Shown here piece after piece: positions 26,652 through 35,966 of a DNA stretch of 64,000 bases. Position 1 is the stretch's first letter. Every line of letters starts with the position of its first letter. The position numbers and the translations under genes are program-made. The notes under the pieces are model-generated. The model was given only the letters and a program-made list of their open reading frames with translations, was not told the DNA's origin and did not search any database. Source of the stretch: an uncultured Isosphaeraceae bacterium (GTDB lineage: Bacteria > Planctomycetota > Planctomycetia > Isosphaerales > Isosphaeraceae); assembly GCA_945957605.1 (NCBI GenBank), contig CAMFLR010000003.1, positions 186,001 through 250,000 on the forward strand. The letters run 5' to 3'.

Positions 26652-27391
26652 TGAATATTCCTGGATTGTTTATTACGGGAACGGATACAGGCGTCGGCAA
26701 GACATATATTGCCGCGGCGATTGCTCGGACGCTGCATCGCCAGGGACAAAAGATCGGCGTGCTCAAGCCCGTTGCAACAGGCGCATTGCTGACCGAATCC
26801 GGCTGGGAAATCGACGATGCGCGCGAGCTTTTAAACGCGATCGAATCTGATGCACCAGTTGGTTCGGCCTGTCCAATTGCCTTTGCCGACCCGCTTGCGC
26901 CGCCAGTGGCCGCGCGCCAGGTCAACAAATTGTTAACGTTTCGTGACATCCAGGATTCGGTGAATGAAGCGGTCGGCGAATGGCGAAATGAGCGCGGTGC
27001 GGAGGCGATGATTGTCGAAGGGGTAGGGGGATTTCTCTGCCCGCTCGCTGAAGATGCGACTATCGCCGATCTTGCGGTTTGGCTCGATTTTCCCGTCGTC
27101 ATCGTGGCCAGACGCGGGCTGGGAACGCTTAATCACACGTTATTGACGATCGAAGCGGTGCAAAGGCGATCGTTGCGGGTCGCGGCAGTCGTATTCAACT
27201 CACCCGAGCAAGGCAATGGATCGATCGCCGAAACGACAAATCCTGATGAATTAAGTAAGCATATCGGGTCGATTCCGATCATCAATTGTGTCGCTTATGG
27301 CAGTGAGCCAGGCGGCTACATCTTCGATAAGCGCGCAGTTGACTGGTATACTCATGTGAAACCGCCCAGATTTCTCGCCTCTCCGGCCTGA
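26648..27391 (+). CDS. bioD: Dethiobiotin synthetase BioD
   Basis: 247 residues, closes the ureido ring of DAPA with CO2 and ATP. Walker A GTDTGVGKTYIAAAIA (residues 10-25), LKPVATGA, AFADPLAPPVAAR and VEGVGGFLCPL are standard. The ATG at 26648 overlaps the bioA stop, consistent with translational coupling; the next codon is also ATG. bioB and bioF are not in the window. Confidence 0.95.
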   Translation: MMNIPGLFITGTDTGVGKTYIAAAIARTLHRQGQKIGVLKPVATGALLTESGWEIDDARELLNAIESDAPVGSACPIAFADPLAPPVAARQVNKLLTFRDIQDSVNEAVGEWRNERGAEAMIVEGVGGFLCPLAEDATIADLAVWLDFPVVIVARRGLGTLNHTLLTIEAVQRRSLRVAAVVFNSPEQGNGSIAETTNPDELSKHIGSIPIINCVAYGSEPGGYIFDKRAVDWYTHVKPPRFLASPA

Positions 27392-27405
27392 CCCGAGGAT
27401 GCCCG

Positions 27406-28554
27406 ATGTCGTCATCAGACGTGCGTCCCACCAGCGGCAGCCACGAAGACGTGCTGTCCGAAGATCTCCTCAAGGATATTCCTTCGTTCGACCCCTCTGC
27501 ATCGAGCGGGGGCGACGTTCCCGACCTGCCGATCAACCTCCACTCGAGTGGGAGTGTGAGCGGTAGCAGCAGCGGCGATTTGATGGGCTCATCGGTGTTC
27601 GAAACGCCGCTGCGCGCCATGGCGCCCGACCCGATTCTCGACGCCCTCGCCGCAGCCGAAGAAGCCGCGCACGCCGAGCCGCACAAGGAAGAGGCAATCA
27701 CGCTGCCGAATTTCGCGGACGAATTGGCTGCTGCTCCCGACGTTGCAAGCGGCGACAGCCCCCTTGCCGATCTGATGCACGTCGCCACCTCTGAACCACA
27801 CGGGGCGGCGAAGGCAGCGGTGAGCGAGTCGCCCAAGGCTGCGGATTCTCAAGAAGTTGAAGAAGAGGTCGTTTATGTCAACGGGCCGAACTGGCCAATG
27901 CTCGTGCTTGCGAGTTACGCCAGCGCGGTGACGGTTGCATTGATCTGGTTCGTGATCATTCCTCGATTTCAAGGGAAGACGGATCTCGAGGGCTTCACAC
28001 CTGGGGCGTCTCGTGTGGCCGTTGGGTCGCGCCGCACGCCGCACAAGGTGGAGCAAGCTGCGCCAATTCCTGCCAACCACATGGCGAAACTCGGCCAGCC
28101 ACTCAAGATTGGTGCGCTCGAAATCACGCCGCTGGAAATGGTTCGCGAGAACATCCGGCTCAAGCGCACGACGATCACGGGAAAAGCCGAAGAGAAGGAC
28201 GGCGGTAACGGTGCGCTTTCGCTCAAGATTCGAGTGCGTAACACGTCAAAGGATGTTGTTTTCGCTCCGCTCGATGAGGCGTTCATCCGCGACCGCGACA
28301 ACAGCGTTCCCGACAGTTTCGTAGAACTCGACTCGGGTGAGCGCGTGTACCTTTACCCGCTGCCGGTCGAGAGCGAATGGTCGGTTGTGGGGCAGGATTT
28401 TCCCGAGTTGAAGCCAGGCGAAGTGAAGGAAACTTGCGTTGTGACCGTCGCCGAATTTCCTGGAAGCAGCGGTGACCAGACGTGGCACCTGAAGCTGCGT
28501 ACGGGGCTCGAATCGACCGAGATGATCGGCGTGAAGATCCCCGCGGATAAGTGA
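27406..28554 (+). CDS. Hypothetical single-pass membrane protein with C-terminal beta domain
   Basis: 382 residues. An acidic, Ser/Ala-rich disordered cytoplasmic part (1-160), one membrane segment (WPMLVLASYASAVTVALIWF, about 163-185), and a C-terminal domain (about 225-380) with predicted strands: LKIGALEITPLEMVRENIRL, SLKIRVRNTSKDVVFAPLDE, YLYPLPVESEWSV. The last part resembles beta-sandwich accessory domains such as DUF4352, but this is a guess. GAGGA precedes the ATG. It begins 14 bases after bioD, so may be transcribed with it, though no functional link is apparent. Confidence 0.72.
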   Translation: MSSSDVRPTSGSHEDVLSEDLLKDIPSFDPSASSGGDVPDLPINLHSSGSVSGSSSGDLMGSSVFETPLRAMAPDPILDALAAAEEAAHAEPHKEEAITLPNFADELAAAPDVASGDSPLADLMHVATSEPHGAAKAAVSESPKAADSQEVEEEVVYVNGPNWPMLVLASYASAVTVALIWFVIIPRFQGKTDLEGFTPGASRVAVGSRRTPHKVEQAAPIPANHMAKLGQPLKIGALEITPLEMVRENIRLKRTTITGKAEEKDGGNGALSLKIRVRNTSKDVVFAPLDEAFIRDRDNSVPDSFVELDSGERVYLYPLPVESEWSVVGQDFPELKPGEVKETCVVTVAEFPGSSGDQTWHLKLRTGLESTEMIGVKIPADK

Positions 28555-28570
28555 TAATGTGTTAGCTGGC

Positions 28571-29074
28571 TTATTTGCTTACCGGCGGCGATTCGACGAC
28601 CACGAACGCGCCGCCGGCTGCTTCCTCGACGAATCGTTCGGCCCACCAGTTCAAATCCTCCGAGGGCTGAGAGGCGTCGCGCGAGAATTTTGAACGATCG
28701 ATCGCACGCAAATAGGCGACGATGTGCTCTGCGGCCTCGGGGCCAAAACGTTCGAGCAGGCGCGGCGAAGCGGCGATTTCCTCGGTCGTTCGCGCCGCCC
28801 ATGCTGAGCCGAAAAGGCTGACGAGCGTTTGCCGGACTGGGTCGGGCGCTGGGAGGGGTTCCGACGTTGTTGGCTCGTCGGCTTCCGCGAATGGACCGGC
28901 GTCGGCGATGAGTTTTTTCTTGCGTCGTTTGAGCAATCGAATAATTACGACCAGCGCGACTGCGGCTACGGCACCGGCGAGATAGAGCCAGCGGTTGTCG
29001 CCGCCGTCGGTCCAGGGCTGGGGCGGAAGATTGGGCCGTGGAAGGACGATCGGCTCAGAGGCGCTGGGTTGCAT
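28571..29074 (-). CDS. Small single-pass membrane protein of the Bat/DUF58 locus (DUF4381-like position)
   Basis: 167 residues: a Pro-rich N-terminus, one membrane segment (WLYLAGAVAAVALVVIIRLL, about 29-48), a basic stop-transfer RRKKK, then a helical cytoplasmic domain. Its start overlaps the stop of the DUF58 gene (TGATG), so the two are coupled. In MoxR-Bat operons a protein of this layout (DUF4381) commonly sits between DUF58 and the VWA genes; I assign by layout and place, as the sequence itself is weakly diagnostic. Confidence 0.65.
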   Translation of the reverse strand: MQPSASEPIVLPRPNLPPQPWTDGGDNRWLYLAGAVAAVALVVIIRLLKRRKKKLIADAGPFAEADEPTTSEPLPAPDPVRQTLVSLFGSAWAARTTEEIAASPRLLERFGPEAAEHIVAYLRAIDRSKFSRDASQPSEDLNWWAERFVEEAAGGAFVVVESPPVSK

Positions 29075-30003
29075 CAGAGACCGCCTCGCGATCGGGCGCG
29101 TTCGGCGAAGAAGCGAATGAGCGGGCCGATGGGGTCTTCGTTCGTGCGGAGTTCGAACGGAGTAATTCCGCTCTTTCCGCAGAAGATTCGGAAGGCGCGA
29201 CGGCGAGCCTCGGCCGCTTCGGCGTAGCGGGATCGAGTCAGTTTTGAGCGTGTGTCGATGGTACGCGTGGCGCCCGATTCGGCGTCGCTCAGCCGCAAGA
29301 TGCCGACGCTCGGCAGCGTTTCCTCGAGCGGATCGATGATCCGGCAGGCGATCACATCATGTCGTCGTGCTGCGCGGCTCCAGGCCGAAATCGGTTCCTT
29401 CTCGGCGTTCAAAAAATCGCTGAGAACGACGACCAATGCTCGACGCGCACGGCGTTTGAGATGCGTGATGCCCGCGACGAGCGAGGTTTGCCGCGAAACG
29501 GCGGGCGTGACGATCAGCGTACGAACCAGTCGCGCAAGATGGCGTGAACCGCCGGCGGGAAGCAACTCGGCTTCAACGCGATCGCTGACGAGTATCACGC
29601 CAGCGCGATCGCCCTTTTGAATCGCGGCTGTCGCCAGCAATGCGCCGGCCTGCATGGCGCGGTCGGCTTTGGAACGGCCTTCAGGGCCGAAACGCAGGCT
29701 CGCGGAGACGTCGATGATGAGCTGGAGCGTAAGCGAGCGTTCCTCGACGAACCTGCGCACGTAAGCTTTGCCCTGACGTGCGGTGACGTTCCAGTCGATG
29801 TGCCTTACGTCGTCGCCCGGCTCGTAGGCACGTAATTCGGAGAACGCGAGGCCGGTTCCGGGGCGTGCACCGAGGTATGCGCCGGCGAGATCGGCCACGG
29901 CGCCTCGGCGAACGCGAAATTGCAGGCGACGCGCCTGGCGCACGATCGCCGCGGCTTCGGCGGATGTTGGGCGTTCTCCGGTGACTCGCGGCGGTCGATT
30001 CAT
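29074..30003 (-). CDS. DUF58 domain protein (VWA-like, MoxR/Bat partner)
   Basis: 309 residues. The DUF58 hallmark is clear: ELRAYEPGDDVRHIDWNVTA followed by RQGKAYVRRFVEERSLTL, then a VWA-like part with LIIDVSASLRFG, SKADRAMQAGALLATAAIQK, and VVVLSDFLN. Such proteins normally follow a MoxR AAA+ ATPase and precede BatA/BatB. Here the upstream partner is an alpha/beta hydrolase (four-base overlap) and no MoxR is visible; the VWA and BatD genes are 14-21 kb away on the other strand. Confidence 0.9.
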   Translation of the reverse strand: MNRPPRVTGERPTSAEAAAIVRQARRLQFRVRRGAVADLAGAYLGARPGTGLAFSELRAYEPGDDVRHIDWNVTARQGKAYVRRFVEERSLTLQLIIDVSASLRFGPEGRSKADRAMQAGALLATAAIQKGDRAGVILVSDRVEAELLPAGGSRHLARLVRTLIVTPAVSRQTSLVAGITHLKRRARRALVVVLSDFLNAEKEPISAWSRAARRHDVIACRIIDPLEETLPSVGILRLSDAESGATRTIDTRSKLTRSRYAEAAEARRRAFRIFCGKSGITPFELRTNEDPIGPLIRFFAERARSRGGL

Positions 30004-30902
30004 CGAGGGCTCGGGCGTTTCATCGTTCCGGCGTCGGAAGTCGGCAAGTTCGCGAGGAATTGCTTCAGCGCGTTCAAATATTCTTGCGTCGGCGGGTCGT
30101 TGTGGCCACCCCCGGGATTTCGCACGAACTGTTTTGGCGAGTTCGCCGCCTTGAACAACTTCTCAGCCTGTGCGAACGGAATGAGCTGGTCGGCGTCGCC
30201 ATGCGACTGCAAGAGCGGGCCGTGATAGTCGCCAATCTTGGAAAACGAGTCGAGCTTGGTGCGCACCAGGAGGCGAACGGGAAGAACGCGAAACTTGCTC
30301 GCGGCGACGTCGGGGAGCGAAGTGAATGTGCTTTCGAGCACGAGCCCGCGTGCGCCGTCTTTTGCGGCGAGGTCGACGACAACTCCTCCGCCGAGCGATT
30401 CACCGATCAGGACGATTTCCTTCTCGGTCACGCCGGTTCGCTTCGCGAGCCACCGACGCGCCGCACGTGCATCGTCGAGCACGCCAGTTTCGCTGGGAAT
30501 GCCATCGCTTCGGCCGTAGCCGCGATAGTCGAAAAGCAAAATTGCGCAATTGAGTTTATCGCGAAAGAGCGAGAGCAAGTATTCGCGGTGTGCAAGGTTG
30601 CCGCCGTTGCCATGTGCGAAAAGTACGACGGCATGCGGATGCTTCGGTGTCGTGAACCACGCGTTGATTTTGAGATTATCAGTCGATTGGATGAAAACAT
30701 CTTCGACATCCGGTCCAAGCCTGGGCCAGTAAGCTTCAGAGTAGGGCGAAGCCTGGAAGATGATCGAATCGACGAACGACATCCGCTTGCGTCGAGAGGA
30801 TGAGGGTTTCATGTCATCGCCTCGCGCGGATTCGCAATTGATTAAGCTCAGTAATGTACAAGCGAAGAGAAACGCAATTCCAGAACGCGTCGAGATTCGC
30901 AT
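30000..30902 (-). CDS. Exported alpha/beta hydrolase
   Basis: 300 residues with an N-terminal signal-like segment (GIAFLFACTLLSLINCESARG, here residues 8-28, written in two parts GIAFLFACTL and LSLINCESARG). A Cys follows LIN, but Asn at -1 is not a good lipobox. The hydrolase core shows VVLFAHGNGGNLAHR (oxyanion region), LFDYRGYGRSDG, the nucleophile elbow GESLGGG and the acid/base pair in HGDADQLIP and GGGHNDPP. Close to the BEM46/YfhR type. The stop overlaps the DUF58 start by four bases, so it leads that operon. Substrate unknown. Confidence 0.88.
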   Translation of the reverse strand: MRISTRSGIAFLFACTLLSLINCESARGDDMKPSSSRRKRMSFVDSIIFQASPYSEAYWPRLGPDVEDVFIQSTDNLKINAWFTTPKHPHAVVLFAHGNGGNLAHREYLLSLFRDKLNCAILLFDYRGYGRSDGIPSETGVLDDARAARRWLAKRTGVTEKEIVLIGESLGGGVVVDLAAKDGARGLVLESTFTSLPDVAASKFRVLPVRLLVRTKLDSFSKIGDYHGPLLQSHGDADQLIPFAQAEKLFKAANSPKQFVRNPGGGHNDPPTQEYLNALKQFLANLPTSDAGTMKRPSPR

Positions 30903-30949
30903 GAAACACCTCCATCCGAGAGAGGTTCACACGTCACATTTTCCCACAC

Positions 30950-31945
30950 TTACGCGTGACGCAGGAAGCTGGCCGCTTGCTCGGGCGGCATGGGATTGAT
31001 GTAGAAGCCGGAGCCCCACTCGAAGCCGGCCACTTTCGTCAGCCGCGGCATGATTTCGATGTGCCAGTGGTAGTGCGGCACATCGGAATGATCAAAGGGC
31101 GCGGTGTGCAGAATGTAGTTGTAGGGCGGGCGGTCGAGCACCGTTTCGAGCCGCGCGATCGAGGTCCGGAGAACGCTGGCGAGGTCTTCAAGTTCGGTCT
31201 GGTCGAGCTGCTCGTAATGGCTCGAATGTCGCTTGGGGACGATCCAGGTTTCAAAGGGAAACCGTGCGGCGTAGGGGCAAAATGCCATGAAATGCTCGGT
31301 GTCGAGCACGATTCGCTTCTTGCTCGCAGCTTCCTGGTGAAGCATGTCGCAATAAATGCAGCGTCCGCGGTAATTGAAAAATTCCAGCGCGCCGGTCATC
31401 TCTTCCCAGACCGTAATCGGCACAATCGGTGTGACGATCAACTGGCTGTGCGTGTGCTCGAGGCTTGCGCCCGCGGCTGATCCCACGTTCTTGAAAATCA
31501 TGCCGTGAACGAAGCGGCGGTCGTTACGCAGGTCGAGCAGACGCTCGCGATAGACCCAGAGCACATCGCGAACTTCTGTCTCGGTCAAGGCTGCCGTGCT
31601 GATATGATGTTTTGGGCTTTCGATGATGACTTCATGCGCGCCGATGCCCGCCATCATGTCGTAGATGCCATCGCCACGCTTTTGAAGTTCACCTTCGATT
31701 TGAAGCGCGGGGAACTTGTTGGGGACGACGCGCACGCGCCAACCGGGGCCGTCGGGTGTGGATTCGGGCTCGCGATAGGCGAGGATTTCGGGAGTAGTTT
31801 GCGACTCGTTCCCTTCGCAAAACGGGCATGAGTCGGGGCCGGTGACCTTCTGGACCTCGGGGCGGAAGTCGGTCGGACGCCGCCCGCGCTCGGTGGCGAT
31901 GATTACCCAACGGCCGACGATGGGATCTTTCCGAAGGTCCGACAT
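30950..31945 (-). CDS. galT: Galactose-1-phosphate uridylyltransferase GalT
   Basis: 331 residues, HIT superfamily; exchanges UMP between UDP-glucose and galactose-1-phosphate. Seen: [20 protein letters not shown], the zinc pairs CPFC and [23 protein letters not shown], the active-site LEHTHSQLI (H-x-H-x-Q; Thr replaces the common Pro) and the C-terminal [11 protein letters not shown]. The ATG at 31945 follows GGGAGG by eight bases; the longer frame to 32074 overlaps glgA and is not used. It is 58 bases downstream of glgA on the same strand, so co-transcription is likely. Confidence 0.9.
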   Translation of the reverse strand: MSDLRKDPIVGRWVIIATERGRRPTDFRPEVQKVTGPDSCPFCEGNESQTTPEILAYREPESTPDGPGWRVRVVPNKFPALQIEGELQKRGDGIYDMMAGIGAHEVIIESPKHHISTAALTETEVRDVLWVYRERLLDLRNDRRFVHGMIFKNVGSAAGASLEHTHSQLIVTPIVPITVWEEMTGALEFFNYRGRCIYCDMLHQEAASKKRIVLDTEHFMAFCPYAARFPFETWIVPKRHSSHYEQLDQTELEDLASVLRTSIARLETVLDRPPYNYILHTAPFDHSDVPHYHWHIEIMPRLTKVAGFEWGSGFYINPMPPEQAASFLRHA

Positions 31946-32003
31946 GCGAACAACCTCCCTGGTTTCGCGTCGCGGTATTTCTGACGGCCGTTTCCGGCTG
32001 CGA

Positions 32004-33491
32004 TCAAACTGCGGCCCGCCCCGTCCTGCGGCGGCAAATTTCGTTGTACAGGCCGAGATAAGACCGCGCCGCACGGTCCCAGGTCCAGTCGGCCTTCATC
32101 GCGTTGTGCACGAGCTTCGACCAACCGGGGCGATCGGCCCAAAGCTCGAGGGCGCGATGGATTGCATATCTCAAGGCACCCGCGTGAATATCGCGGAATG
32201 AGAAGCCCGTCGCGGTTCCGTTCGCGAGGGCCTCGGGCGTGGCGTCGACCACCGTATCGGCGAGGCCGCCGGTTTGCCGGACGATCGGAATCGTCCCATA
32301 CGTGAGGCTATAAAGCTGGTTGAGGCCGCACGGTTCGTAAAGGCTGGGCATCAGGAAGATGTCGGCCCCAGCCTCGATCTGGTGCGAGAGGGGATTCGAA
32401 AATTCGAGAAACACTCGCAGCTTTTCGGGATGCCGCTGGGCGAGTTGATTGAGCAGGTCGTGATAGCGGGGGTGGCCTTCGCCCAACACGACGAATTGAA
32501 CGTCGCCTTGAAGCAACTCGTCGGCGACCTCCATCAGGAGATCCCAGCCCTTTTGTGAGTCGAGTCGGCCGATCTGGGCGAAAAGCGGGACGTCGGGACG
32601 CTGCGGTAGGCCCGCACGTTCCTGGATCGCGCGCTTGCAGACGGCTTTACCGGTGCCGACACTGGCGGCGTCGAAGGTTGATGAGATAAGGCGATCGACG
32701 CGTGGATTCCAGACAGTGGGGTCGATGCCGTTGACGATGCCGTGCAGGTCGTGTCGCCGGGCGCGAAGGAGACCATCGAAACCGCAGCCGTATTCGGGTG
32801 TCTGAATCTCACGCGAATAAGTCGGGCTGACGGTGCTGAGCAGGTCTGAGAAGACGAGGCCCGCTTTGAGGAAGTTGATGCGCCCGTGGAATTCGAGCTG
32901 CCGCCAGTTGAACAGCCGCCAGTCGAGCCCTGTGAGTGGCATGTCCCAGTGCCAGAACGACCCCTGGTAGGCCATGTTGTGCACGGTGAAGAGGCTGCCG
33001 GCCGCGGCGAGTTCGGGCGTGCCGCGGTAGAACTCGTCGAGGTAGATTGGGATCAGGCCTGTTTGCCAGTCGTTGCAGTGAATGACGTCGGGCCGCATGC
33101 CGAGTGCGCGAATCGCTTCCAACGCGGCACGCTGGAAGATGATGAACCGCTCGCAGTTATCGCCGTAGTCGGCCCCGTTCTCCTGATAGAGGGCAGGGCG
33201 GTCAAAATAAGCGGGGCGATCGATGAGATAGACCGGGACGTCGGTGCCGGGGAGCGTGGAGGCCTGGATCTGGACCTCGACGGTGCCGCTGCTGCCGCGA
33301 GGGATTTTTAGCTTGATTCCGGTGTTTCGCAGAGGAATGCCGGAGTCGCGTGCGTGGCGGTAGCAAGGGATGAAGAGCGTCGCGTGAATGCCAATTTGAG
33401 CGAGCGCGCGGGGGAGAGCGCCGGCGACGTCGGCCAGGCCGCCGGTTTTGGCGAAGGGGACGGCCTCTGAGGCGATGAGGACGACATTCAT
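32004..33491 (-). CDS. glgA: Glycogen (starch) synthase GlgA
   Basis: 495 residues, GT5 family; extends alpha-1,4-glucan from ADP- or UDP-glucose. N-terminal substrate motif [20 protein letters not shown], then [49 protein letters not shown] and the C-terminal [20 protein letters not shown] plus [10 protein letters not shown]. Starts with ATG at 33491 close to a divergent M28 peptidase gene (196-base gap). With galT it forms a small sugar-nucleotide and storage-glucan unit. Confidence 0.95.
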   Translation of the reverse strand: MNVVLIASEAVPFAKTGGLADVAGALPRALAQIGIHATLFIPCYRHARDSGIPLRNTGIKLKIPRGSSGTVEVQIQASTLPGTDVPVYLIDRPAYFDRPALYQENGADYGDNCERFIIFQRAALEAIRALGMRPDVIHCNDWQTGLIPIYLDEFYRGTPELAAAGSLFTVHNMAYQGSFWHWDMPLTGLDWRLFNWRQLEFHGRINFLKAGLVFSDLLSTVSPTYSREIQTPEYGCGFDGLLRARRHDLHGIVNGIDPTVWNPRVDRLISSTFDAASVGTGKAVCKRAIQERAGLPQRPDVPLFAQIGRLDSQKGWDLLMEVADELLQGDVQFVVLGEGHPRYHDLLNQLAQRHPEKLRVFLEFSNPLSHQIEAGADIFLMPSLYEPCGLNQLYSLTYGTIPIVRQTGGLADTVVDATPEALANGTATGFSFRDIHAGALRYAIHRALELWADRPGWSKLVHNAMKADWTWDRAARSYLGLYNEICRRRTGRAAV

Positions 33492-33687
33492 CCGCGCTTA
33501 CCCCGAACCTCGGCTGGTCGCACGATTTCGGCCCGAATTGGCCGACCCGATGAGATAGATCAAACTAACCTTTTTTGCCCAAACCGACAACCGCGACAGC
33601 CAAGGCGCGGGCTTGCAAATCGACCCAGGCTACATCAATCTTATCTCACCTCTCGCCGCGACCACACCCAGCTCGGAGTCCCACCTC

Positions 33688-35286
33688 ATGAAGCGATCGC
33701 TGCTTGCATTATCCCTTCTTCTCGCCGTCGCTGCCCCTGCGCACGCCCAGCCCGGCTCGGTTCCCAGCCGGCCGATCAGCCCTGAAGTCGCCGAGAACAC
33801 CAAGAAGATCATCGAGCAAATCGACAAAAACTCACAGCTTATGCTCAACCTCGAGTATATGTGCGACGTGATCGGCCCGCGACTGACGGGGTCGGCGAAC
33901 CTCAAGCGTGCGAATGAATGGACGCGGGAGAAGTTCGCAGCGTACGGACTCGATAACGCCCATCTCGAGCCATGGAAGATCAATCGTGGCTGGACTCGCG
34001 GGACGGTGAGCGGAAAGATCGTCGCGCCGACCGAGCATCGCATTTTGCTGGAATCGGCAGGCTGGTCGCCGGGAACCGATGGTGCCAAGCGCGGCAAGGT
34101 GGTGCATATCGAAGCGAACACCGCCGCCGAGCTCGATGCTTACAAGGGGAAGCTGAAGGGGGCGTGGATCATCAGCGGGCCGGTTTCGGTGCAGCCGAAT
34201 CCGAAGACCACGGCTGAGACGACGAAGGGAGCACCGCCGGCGCGACGTCGCGGTGGTAATCTCGGCGCGGCGATGGACTTCGCCCGCGTGCGCCGGGAAT
34301 TCGTGATCAAGGAAGGTGCGGTTGGCTATCTGCGTGATTCGAACAAGGAACACGGGCTCGTCAACATGACGTCGTCGGGTCAGGACTTCGCGATCTCGAA
34401 GTTGCCCGAAGTGTTTCTCACGACCGAGTCCTACGGCTTGATCTGGCGCTTGCTCAAACGCGGCCCGGTGACGGTTGAAATCGACATGAAGAATGCGATC
34501 ACCGATGGCGAGGTTGAGGTTTACAACACGGTTGCGGAGTTGAAAGGCACCGAGAAGCCGGACGAGATTGTTGTGATTGGCGGGCACCTTGATTCGTGGG
34601 ACCTTGGTACTGGCGCGACCGACAATGGCACCGGCACGATGGCGGTTCTGGAAGCGGCGCGGGCGCTCAAGGCGTCGGGCGTGAAGCCGAAACGGACGAT
34701 TCGGTTTGTGCTGTTCACCGGCGAAGAGCAGGGGTTACACGGCTCGAAGGTTTATGCCAAGGCGCACGAGAAGGAACTCGACAAGCTTTCCGCCGTGCTC
34801 GTGCATGACATGGGCACGGGGCGTGTCACGAGCATCGGTCTTCAAGGGCGATACGATCTTCGTGAGACGATGGATAAGGTTGTCGCGCCGTTCCAGCGCG
34901 AGTTGGGGCTCGAGGAAATCAGCCTTCGAAACATGGGCGGCACCGACCATTTGTCGTTCCACCCAGCAGGCGTGCCGGCGTTCGCGGTCGTGCAGCATGA
35001 GGCTGAGTATCGCAAGACGCATCACACCGAAAGCGACACGTTCGACAAGGTGTACGCCGACGAAGTGAACCAAGGGGCAAAGGTGCTGGCAGCGTGGGCG
35101 TACAACGTCGCTATGTTGCCCGACCTGCTGCCACGGGGTCCGAAGCGTCCTGCGACTGGCACACGTCCGACTGGTCCCGTGGCTGCGACGGGTAGCTCGT
35201 CTGCTGCGGCAAGCAAGCCGGGTACCGCGAATGCCAAGCCGGCGGATGCTGCGAAGGCGGGAGCGGCATCAGAGTTGTCGAAGTGA
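33688..35286 (+). CDS. Secreted M28-family zinc aminopeptidase
   Basis: 532 residues. Signal peptide MKRSLLALSLLLAVAAPAHA with an Ala-x-Ala type cleavage site. The M28 di-zinc centre is complete: GGHLDSWDLGTGATDNGTG (His and bridging Asp), FTGEEQGLHGS (Glu pair), VLVHDMGTG (Asp) and the last His in KTHHTESDTFD. A PA-like insert lies between. The C-terminal 50 residues are an Ala/Pro/Gly-rich low-complexity tail. GGAG lies nine bases before the ATG at 33688. Likely digests peptides outside the cytoplasm. Confidence 0.93.
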   Translation: MKRSLLALSLLLAVAAPAHAQPGSVPSRPISPEVAENTKKIIEQIDKNSQLMLNLEYMCDVIGPRLTGSANLKRANEWTREKFAAYGLDNAHLEPWKINRGWTRGTVSGKIVAPTEHRILLESAGWSPGTDGAKRGKVVHIEANTAAELDAYKGKLKGAWIISGPVSVQPNPKTTAETTKGAPPARRRGGNLGAAMDFARVRREFVIKEGAVGYLRDSNKEHGLVNMTSSGQDFAISKLPEVFLTTESYGLIWRLLKRGPVTVEIDMKNAITDGEVEVYNTVAELKGTEKPDEIVVIGGHLDSWDLGTGATDNGTGTMAVLEAARALKASGVKPKRTIRFVLFTGEEQGLHGSKVYAKAHEKELDKLSAVLVHDMGTGRVTSIGLQGRYDLRETMDKVVAPFQRELGLEEISLRNMGGTDHLSFHPAGVPAFAVVQHEAEYRKTHHTESDTFDKVYADEVNQGAKVLAAWAYNVAMLPDLLPRGPKRPATGTRPTGPVAATGSSSAAASKPGTANAKPADAAKAGAASELSK

Positions 35287-35475
35287 TCGCGTTGTATATT
35301 GTGCTTGCATGAGCATTCGTTTGGTAGCTGGGGCAGGATGCCCCAGTTTGGAATGGACGCCACCTTCGAAGGAGACGAATTGGTGTCGCCTTTCCCGGCA
35401 GGGTGAGCTGTGCTTGAGAGGGTGAGAGTTTTCGTCTCCCTGGGGTATGGGGCATTCTGCCGAAGCCACCCTCTC

Positions 35476-35553
35476 GGGTGCCTCTGGCTATGCCAGTGCT
35501 CTTGAATTCACGAAGAAAAAAATGGAAGAGCACTGGCATAGCCAGTGGCACCC
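35476..35553. repeat. Family A inverted-pair repeat, copy 4
   Basis: Arms 35476-35498 and 35531-35553 enclose a 32-base loop. The left arm has one change (GCCTCTGG for GCCACTGG); the right arm is consensus. The loop edges CTCTT and GAAGAG extend the stem well. It lies between two convergent genes. Confidence 0.9.
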
Positions 35554-35657
35554 GATCCCAGAATTCTCGATACGACGGTATCATAGACAACAGACCATAT
35601 GCTCGCCCCCGCATGCTTGCGTCAATCGCGTGAACAAGCTACCAACGTTCGAAAATG

Positions 35658-35707
35658 AACCATCCGGATGTCCTGGCCAGAGGGAAGGCCGAGACATCCG
35701 GATGGTT
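35658..35707. terminator. Perfect 15-base-pair hairpin, probable bidirectional terminator
   Basis: AACCATCCGGATGTC (35658-35672) and its exact inverse GACATCCGGATGGTT (35693-35707) flank a 20-base loop that can itself pair through GGCC and GGCC. The plus strand continues GTATTTTC. It sits 25 bases beyond the stop of the minus-strand gene at 35733, where a terminator is expected. Confidence 0.6.
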
Positions 35708-35732
35708 GTATTTTCTGACTGTCGAATTCAGC

Positions 35733-35966
35733 TCAGACGAGCTGGGCGGTTGCTGCGGGCTGGGTCAGGGCGGCGGGCTTGACCTTGAAGTCGTACCGCG
35801 ACATCAGCATGACCATCAGCAGTGTGCCGAGGAACATGGCGCCGAGGGCCACGGCCAGCATGACGACGTAAATGTCGCTCTTGGGAGCCGAGACAAATAC
35901 GCCTCGGCCCTGGGCGGCACCACGCGCAGGGGCCGCATTACCGCGAGCGGATCGTGGACGCGACAT
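35733..35966 (-). CDS. Small single-pass membrane protein, 77 residues
   Basis: Basic, Arg/Ala-rich N-terminus (MSRPRSARGNAAPARGAAQG), one membrane segment (about 35-56, VVMLAVALGAMFLGTLLMVM) and a short tail. AAGGAGGG lies five or six bases before the ATG at 35966, which falls inside the last 29 bases of the coiled-coil gene upstream. Strong ribosome site and overlap argue for a real, coupled gene. The positive N-terminus should stay inside the cell. No known family. Confidence 0.72.
   Translation of the reverse strand: MSRPRSARGNAAPARGAAQGRGVFVSAPKSDIYVVMLAVALGAMFLGTLLMVMLMSRYDFKVKPAALTQPAATAQLV

Larger units (their letters stand above)
35287..35732. other. Intergenic stretch with several hairpins between convergent genes
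   Basis: 446 bases without a supported gene. It holds a small dyad CTGGGGCA-GGA-TGCCCCAG (35328-35346), family A repeat copy 4, and a long hairpin (35658-35707), the last two listed separately. The region separates the M28 gene from the TM/coiled-coil gene pair on the opposite strand. Confidence 0.6.
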
